DNA from: Salminus brasiliensis
Lineage: Eukaryota > Chordata > Actinopteri > Characiformes > Bryconidae
Length of the DNA stretch: 64,000 nucleotides
Assembly (NCBI RefSeq): GCF_030463535.1
Contig: NC_132899.1
Span: 18,499,490 to 18,563,489 of the forward strand
Direction: 5' to 3'
Made by a program: the position numbers and the translations under genes. The notes under the pieces are model-generated. The model was not told where the DNA came from. It worked only from the letters and a program-made list of their open reading frames with translations, and made no database searches. Positions 56,752 to 64,000 of this stretch are shown here, piece by piece. The stretch's first letter is position 1. Every line of letters begins with the position of its first letter.

Positions 56752-58920
56752 TTAGTAGTCAACAGTTGTGTGTCGTCTGATGAGATAGCCTAATTCAGTG
56801 TTAAATATGGTCAGGAGATCAAAGGTTCTTGACTCATACAAAATTGATAAGAGATGATATATGTATAATTCTTGCCGTCACACAAAAACCTTGTGTTTCC
56901 GAAATGACAACTTTACAGGAGGATGAGAAAACCTTTATTTCTAATTTCCAATATCATTTTGGACCATTTCTATTGGTCCATTCATGATGTAATCTTGACA
57001 CAATGTAATGAACAACAGATTCAAATTATGTCAAGTCAATAATGTCAGAAATGGAGATACAAAGTTCTTTTTTTGTGTGACAGCAACTATAAATAATATA
57101 TTTATCTCCAGTTATGTTTGGGTTGTTCTTAAGAAAGTCACGATCACTTGCAATAGTTGTTTGGATGCTGATCGTTGTGACAGTATTGATGTCAAAATGC
57201 AAATTAAAAAAATGAAATCGAGTTCAGATGTTGCATTCACCAAGGTCTCCTAAGAGCACAGTCAATAGGATTAGAAATTACAATGTGAGTCTGTAAACTT
57301 TAACTGTAAACTTTTTTTTATGTTTTGTATTTAACAGATATGCAGTTGCTACACTGCACAATGTCAGAAGGTGTGAACATTATTTTCCTTGTATTTTAAA
57401 TGTATTTCTTACTCTATTATGGTCCCTATGACTCAAACGTAGCTTTATGTATGTATTCTTTTGTTATTAAATCATTGAAAAGCAAGCCAATTAGATGTTC
57501 TTTTTGGGTTTTTGTAGTGTGTCCCCCCCTTGATTGCGAGTGTGGACGTTCATGAGCGAGAGAAATGCAAGAGATACTGGGTGTATTAGTGTGTAAAACC
57601 CTTGTGAATGTGGGCTATGGAGAACAATGTGTGCTGCATGTGGAGAGCTGGTGAGATGGAGGTAATCAATGACTGAGCGACACAAGCAGAGTGACAACAG
57701 CAGGGGTGCTGAGCCAGTTGTCTTGGCAACCCCAGCCTTCTGGGCCACAGCAGTCTGGGTCTTACCCTGGCCAGTGCCTCAGAGCATCTGCCCACTACAG
57801 GGACAAGGGGAATTGCGGCAAACAAATAAAGAATGAAACGCAGAACGCAAAGACTTTGAGGGACCTGAAGAAATTAGGTCCGTCATCCAATGAGGAGTAG
57901 GCAGTTAATTTGTAATCAAGATTAGGATGCTTGCGTGACGGGCTGTTTTGATTAATATCTGGCCCTTTGTCTTGTTATTCTGCTCTTGTCTGGTGGAGAA
58001 ACAAAGTGTTTGCTGTGGCTGCTGTTGAGCTTTGGTGAGTCTGGCCTGATGGATAGCTCAGACAATGACTGGGCAGAGCTCTGCCCCTCTGCTTATCATA
58101 AGCCTCATCAGAGTGGGGGAGAGAGGGGGGGCGGTAGACAAAGAGAGGGGACAGACATCTGTGCGTGTCAAAAGCTAGAGGAATAACAGTGAAATAGCAG
58201 ATGAGAGGTTAAGGCTAATAAATATGTTTTTGTTGAATGTGACCTAGATAAGACCGGAGGAGTCACATAACCAAAACTTCATGCAGAAAACAACACTGGC
58301 ATTATTTGCAACGAGCATTTTCAAGCCTTAATCTGAAAGTGCCCTTTACTCTCACGCAAATTCCTTGGCTAGTATGCAGGGGGGATGCGCCACAGCAGCA
58401 AGATAATGGCCATTAGGTCCTCAATCTTGTGAGCATAATGTGTTTCAGACATGTGATTACTCTGCCTGCCCTGGGGCAAGAGAGAGATGACACAGTGATG
58501 GAGCACCAAAGGCTGCTGGGAGATTTTACACAGCTCTGAGGGAGGAGTGTTGCTTAAATAGAATATGGGCAGGAGATGACCCCTTCTGCCTGTTACTTTG
58601 TTTACTGTGAGCACAGCAATACTTTCCAGTATATGTATATGAAGTAAGACCCGCACCAACCCCGGATTTGATTAACAGCTGAATGCGTGGTTGGTCATTT
58701 TTAATACAGAAAACATTTAAGTGATATTAAAATTTATGAACTTGTGTTCTGTGAAAAATGTGAAATCCACAATGGCGACGCGTATCTGAACCAGGGGAAT
58801 GAAAATTGATCAAGTCTGCTGCCAGATCGCAAATGCCACACTGCTTGCTGGTACCACATGATTCAAACTGGTCAACAAGCTTTGATGAGTAATAATTACA
58901 CAAATTGCTTAAATGAAATA
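56752..58920. other. BEN-gene 3' UTR and intergenic DNA
   Basis: No exon recognised. ATTAAA near 57465 could end the BEN transcript. The rest shows only short fortuitous frames and a G-rich patch at 58110-58150. Confidence 0.45.
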
Positions 58921-58925
58921 AAACA

Positions 58926-58931
58926 TTTATT
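58926..58931 (-). terminator. Poly(A) signal of cdk5rap3
   Basis: A minus-strand AATAAA lies only 32 bp beyond the cdk5rap3 stop codon (58963-58965), implying a very short 3' UTR. Confidence 0.6.
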
Positions 58932-58962
58932 CATAAAGTGATGCTGTTCAGGAACTGGTAGT

Positions 58963-59484
58963 TTACACATGAACACCCATGAGGTTGACCGGGCGCTGGT
59001 TATATCGTTTTGAGAGGTCGGCTTCAATCTGTGAGGAAAAAAACCCCACAAATGTTAACATGTACATGTCATGTTTCTTGTATGGATAGCTGTCAGGGCA
59101 CAAGCACTTGTAGTCTCTACTTTGTCTATGTTATGCTGATATGTCACACAAATGAAGGTAACTCTGTGATTCACTCATATAGGCTAGGGTGAGCATATTT
59201 TAGTTTTTAAAATTGAGGATATTGGAGACACGGGTATCCACCATGGTTGAGATATTGTGGCTGGCGTGGCCCAGGTACTATGGTAATGAACATTACAATA
59301 AATGTATTTATTAATCAAGCCTAATAAATTACATAAATGTATTCTAAAGCATTACGTTTCTGACAAGTAAAATTAATAAAGCGAAAAAGTTAAAATGTCA
59401 TGCCAATATGTCAATAAGTACATATTCAAAATATTCAATTGCCAAAACAAAATACACTTTCACTGAACATTTTCAGTCCGATTT

Positions 59485-59558
<74 letters not shown>

Positions 59559-62500
59559 CATTGATTTGAAAACTTTAGAAATTTGCGAATATTTGGTACA
59601 CTTGCTGATTTTTTTTTCCAAGAATCTATGCTTATTTACATTTGTATTTAGGCATTTTAGGCTGTGGTCAGTACGCTGTGGTGGGAAGCAGCTGGGTCAG
59701 TGGCTGCATGTAAATGTAGGTACAGGCCATCTTAAAGACATGTGTAATCTGTACACTGAATGAGTGGTAAAGTAAATTCATTTTTTAGATCCCAAAAGGA
59801 CGACGTATGGTCACCCTATATTACTAGATCTAAAAAGGCCACCTAAAGTCTTATTAGTTTATAGGTCACAGTACCAGTTTTTGTAGTTCTTTCGTTCGAG
59901 CAGCCAGCAGGTCGATGCGTGGCTCCAGCTTGGCCTGTTCCTCCAGAGCTTCCTGCCTCCGCTCAGCCAGAGAAGCACATTTCAGAACCAGGATATCAGC
60001 CTGTTTCAGCTTCTGCCTCAGCATGTCAGACACACGCTCCACATAGCTGAAACACAGCCATTTTTCATTATCTTTCAGCAAGACTTATTGCTGACAATCC
60101 TACATGCACACTTATATGAAACAAAACTACCACTTGCTAGATCAGTGCTTCTAAATTCCAGATGTGGAAATTCATTACCCAGCACAGATTCACGTTTTGT
60201 CAGCTCCAACACACCTGATTCCATTCATGAGGGGAATTCTAGTTAGCTAAAGAGTTGCCCCAGGTGAATCAGAACTGGAAAAACACATTTTAACCACTGC
60301 TAGTGGTTCTCTGTGACTGAAACCAGAAAACCAATCCCATTTCCCCATGACTGACAGGGGAAAACCATTTGATCAGATTTCCTATTTGCATTCTGTCCTC
60401 ATGTTATCATCCAAAGTCTAAACAGGTGACCAAGCAGATTTCTAAGGGAAGAGAGAAATTGTAAGCATGTATATGAGCAGTCACCGTGGCGACGCCTGGA
60501 TCATGAACAGATGCTGCATGCGAAGCGAGGTCAGCCCTTCCAGGAGGCGGCGCACATCTGCCAGTGTGGCCTGCACACGCTGGGTTGTCTGTGCCTGGAT
60601 GACAGAGGGAGCCAGCTGGAACTGGCTCATGGCCACCATATCCCCCTCCTCACTCATCTCACTCAGCCTCTGGCACAGGAACAACTCCAACTAGCCAGCC
60701 GAGCACAGACACAAGAGGAGTCAGACTCCAAGACAGACACACTCAAATACAACTGTCTCTACAGTTCCAGCAGAGAGGAAGCGATTCACAAGTTTCACCG
60801 TCTGAAGGGATTCACAAGTCATAATTTTAACAGAGACCAAGCAATGCAGCCAAAAATGAGTTACTGTGGCTGCAACAAAAATAATAAAAATGTCATCATT
60901 TTAATTATTTAAATTTCAGATGTATGTACAAAATGGTAAGAAATTCAAAACTGTTAAATTTTAGAGATCAAATGGTTTCATAGTATTCAAAGCTAAAGTA
61001 CCTCCATTAATTCATCAATAAACTGGCTGCGCGTCTCTGGATTCTCAAGCAGAGAGAGTGCATCCTCACCTCTGGCAACACCTTCAGGGCCTGCAAATCC
61101 AAGCAGGGTGATTAGTGTCTCATTACAACATGAGAAGGATGAAAAAAATAAAGATGGCATCAACATTATGTAACTATTAAATACATAAATGCCTTATTTA
61201 CAGTTGGTGCCTGCATCAACAACTTCGATTTCCACGGTGGCAGTATCCGATTCTCCCCAGTCAATGCCACCAGCACCTGTGTCCTTAAATTGATCAATAA
61301 AAGAAAAATCTTCAAAACAATATCTTCGATCAACGAGTTTGTAAACTTGGAACATTTTCCCCCTGGTTTGGTTTATTTTCACATGCAAAAACGCACCAAA
61401 ATGCCTTACAATAAACCATGTGTTCTCTCCACTTATTGGTCAGACCTGCTGTGGTTGGGAGCATGAAAGTAAACACAGGAAGAAGGTCCTGCGTTCCAGA
61501 CTAGTTCTGGACTAAATTTCTGTGCAGTACATGCAGTACGTCTGATCGCAAAAAGTGCAGGTGTTAAAATACACCCTAAACTGATCTTCATCAAGGACTA
61601 AACAAATGGAGGAAAATAGGTAGGTGCTTACACTTATTTGTATTCTTACCTCTTTCCCAGACTCAAGGCTGATGCCCCAGTCCACACCGTCCTCTACTGT
61701 GATCCCAAAATTCACCTCTTCAGCACCTGCCCCACTGCTCAAGTCACCCCAGTCAATCTGTATTGAGCATAAGTTACACACACAAATGTCTGAACACACA
61801 TTTATTTTGGATTACAAGTAATAGACTTCGGTACTTCAGTTCAAAAGCAAATCTTTAATGCCTAACTCACTGTTTCCTCTGTGACTGTGTCAGATGGCAG
61901 TTCCTCCACCACAGGTCTCTCAATAACCGTTGGTGCACTTCCTGTCCTCCATTCGTACACTGTTGTGTTTCCTTTCCGTTGAACGAACGACAACATAGGT
62001 AAAACTGGCTCAGACCTGAGGACATACAAGCACACTATATTGCTTCTTATGATGGTTTGTTGTAGTGAGTAAACACTGACCTGCCACTAGAACCATTGTT
62101 TTTAGCGCTATCCTTGTGTTCGTTGAGTAAAATCATTATGATAGCCAACGTGAGGACCAAGCAGTTCATGTACCAAGAAAAAAAACTGTTAGAAAATGCA
62201 TGGTTTATACATGCATGGTTTGCGTTGAGTGTTCATTCTCAAGGGTCCTAGCTATGGAACTCACCAGTCACAGACAAAGTTTGTGAAAGCTGTGTACAGC
62301 TGTATGGCTCCCTCCAGACAGAGGGCCTGTCTGCCGGTATTCTCCAGTACTGTGGGTAAATCCTTAACCAGTGCCTGCAACTCTCTTGCCACATTTTCCC
62401 CCTGAAAAAAAATACTCAGGTCAATGCATAGCAAGGAGTCATTAGCTCTGGTCTTGGAAGATTAGAGCTCAGCACAGTTTGGTCATTTACCTGATCCAAC

Positions 62501-63522
62501 ACCCCTATTAAACCTGAAAATATCTAGCATCTGACAATTCGTTATAACTGTCTATGGCTGTGTAACACGCATAAAATAACCTGTACTCAACACCACTCCT
62601 CCAGAAATTAAAGTCAATGACACTTTTAATCTTGAAAATTAAAAGCCAAGCCATACTTGAAGCTCAAACAGACTGAAGACAAGTCGTTCCTGTCTTTGGT
62701 TATTACTGTGCTTTTCTCAGCCTCTTACCCTGAAGAAGGCTCAGCGAAGCCAATTAGCCTGCTATCGTTCATAAAAAGCGATCAACTATGCAACCGTGTG
62801 TTTTGTATTCAATTACATAGCAATTAAACAGAGCCATTTTTGTTATTGTGCAGATTTACATGCTCCTTGAAACTGGACACCTAAACATCACATGAAAACA
62901 AATGCTTAAACCCAGCAGAATGTCCCTTATCCATGCCTGCCTTTGCGCTTACCTGCTGCTATTCTACAGTTTCTCAGACAAAAGTACATCTAGTGGATGC
63001 TCACCGCAATGCCATACTGCTTGCAGGCCGCATAATAGCGCTCCCTCATGTCTGCAGCCCCACTCTGGCACTCCAGCTCTCGTCTGCTCAGCTCCTGCTG
63101 CAGCTGTTGGGCTTTAGCCACTTGCTTCCTCAGAGCAGGACCCTCATAACTCACATTGCGGCTTAACAGGCTGGCTAGTTCCGCTGGACACACAGAGCAA
63201 CATATCATGTCACATAAAAATGATTGTTTACACCAGTTCTCAAAGTATGCCTAGAAAATGTCAAATATGGGACAATTCCCTTAATCATGTCCTACCTAGA
63301 TAAGCATTGTCTTTCTCATACAGGGATATTATTTCCTGCCAGTCCTGTTGACAATGCCAAAGACAAAATTAGCATAATAAAAAGTTTATACATACATGTG
63401 CAGCGAGAACCACATAGTCACCTTCATCCTTTGTGATGAATATCTGCCAAAAATATTTTTTGAAGAGGCTTCTGTTCCTTTCAGTATTTCAACTATCCTT
63501 AGACAGTGATAATAGTGAATAT
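58963..63522 (-). CDS. cdk5rap3: CDK5 regulatory subunit-associated protein 3 (C53/LZAP), 3' part
   Basis: Eleven exons on the minus strand: 63422-63522, 63296-63344, 63005-63183, 62265-62401, 61871-62015, 61650-61757, 61202-61283, 61002-61090, 60485-60690, 59875-60046, 58963-59028. Family blocks in order are VEILKGTEASSKNIFGRYSS, DWQEIISLYEKDNAYL, a coiled coil, and three DWG motifs (IDWGD, VDWGI, IDWGE) in an acidic linker. Then come GPEGVARGEDALSLLENPET, a second coiled coil, and the terminal SKRYNQRPVNLMGV. CDK5RAP3 is the adaptor of the UFMylation ligase UFL1-UFBP1 at the ER, and its DWG motifs bind UFM1 and Atg8 proteins. The N-terminal exons lie beyond the right edge. Same relative orientation to nfe2l1 as in human. 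Confidence 0.94.
59489..59557. repeat. (GT)n microsatellite in cdk5rap3 last intron
   Basis: About 34 uninterrupted GT steps between exons 59875-60046 and 58963-59028. Confidence 0.95.
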
Positions 63523-64000
63523 CTGGATGAGAAAAAAAACCGAAAGCATTAAAACACAGAAGACATTTATTCAAATGCAGATTTGAGTCACTAACATTTT
63601 TTTTTTATCACATGGCATTTAAGGCTTACTGGCTAACATTAGGTATAACAGAATACATCATAAACATATTAGTAACATTTGACTGATATTTTAAAAATGT
63701 ATTAATAACATTTTTACTCCGATTACAATTACATTTCAACACAGAAAGAGTAGATTTTTTAGGTGATGCTTGACCACTGTACTAAAGATACATTTTATTT
63801 ATCTTCCTGCTTTTGTAATCCCCTAAAAATATTTTTATAATGCTAATTCATTTAGACATAGTCCTAATTCCCATTGTATATACATTTCCATAGTTTAATG
63901 ATCGACACATGGAAGATGGACACATCCCATCTCTTCCATCCCTAAAACCAACAGTTTAAACAAAAAGGACAAATCAAGCATGAATGTCACTTACATGAAC
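63523..64000 (-). other. cdk5rap3 intron (5' part outside window)
   Basis: AT-rich sequence without exon-like frames, upstream of the first cdk5rap3 exon visible here. Confidence 0.6.

Overview
The window is nuclear DNA of a bony fish. Its genes have short GT-AG exons separated by AT-rich introns. Vertebrate orthologues sit in conserved order, and several Tc1-type transposons, a tRNA-like SINE, a decayed LINE and many dinucleotide microsatellites are present. The mix of repeats suits an ostariophysan teleost (catfish or characin type), but that is an impression and no species was identified.

Layout: 1-1300 holds the 3' end of a multi-C2H2 zinc-finger gene (+, probably znf646). 4588-10467 holds the complete small TNF-receptor gene tnfrsf12a/Fn14 (-), rebuilt here from four exons; its first intron carries a minisatellite of about 2.5 kb. 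13098-24212 is rnf40 (-), the Bre1-type histone H2B ubiquitin ligase, with 19 coding exons that close to 1005 codons; its introns hold a nearly intact Tc1 element, a hAT-like repeat, a SINE and a LINE fragment. 25539-29652 is cfap119/ccdc189 (+), head-to-head with rnf40. 30802-34509 is phkg2 (-), the phosphorylase kinase catalytic subunit. 36899-38772 is cbx1 (+), encoding HP1-beta. 44253-48267 is nfe2l1 (-), the ER-anchored CNC-bZIP factor. 53940-56751 is a BEN-domain gene (+) that I could not name. 58963-63522 is the 3' part of cdk5rap3 (-), which runs off the right edge.

Synteny: rnf40-cfap119-phkg2 keeps the order and alternating orientation of human 16p11.2. cbx1-nfe2l1-cdk5rap3 matches human 17q21.32, with the BEN gene where human has COPZ2. 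tnfrsf12a lies on human 16p13.3. The join between the two main blocks is the head-to-head interval between phkg2 and cbx1 (34.5-36.9 kb). The genes do not form a pathway; they are housekeeping or regulatory neighbours, several of them in chromatin and proteostasis (rnf40, cbx1, nfe2l1, cdk5rap3).

No wholly new molecular system is evident. The items most worth following up are the unnamed BEN-domain gene in the copz2 slot, the tandemly duplicated coding-like unit at 52.7-53.4 kb, the intronic minisatellite of tnfrsf12a, the unassigned minus-strand open stretches at 35.5-36.1 kb, and a 19-bp perfect hairpin in an rnf40 intron. Splice sites were placed by eye from GT/AG consensus and frame closure.
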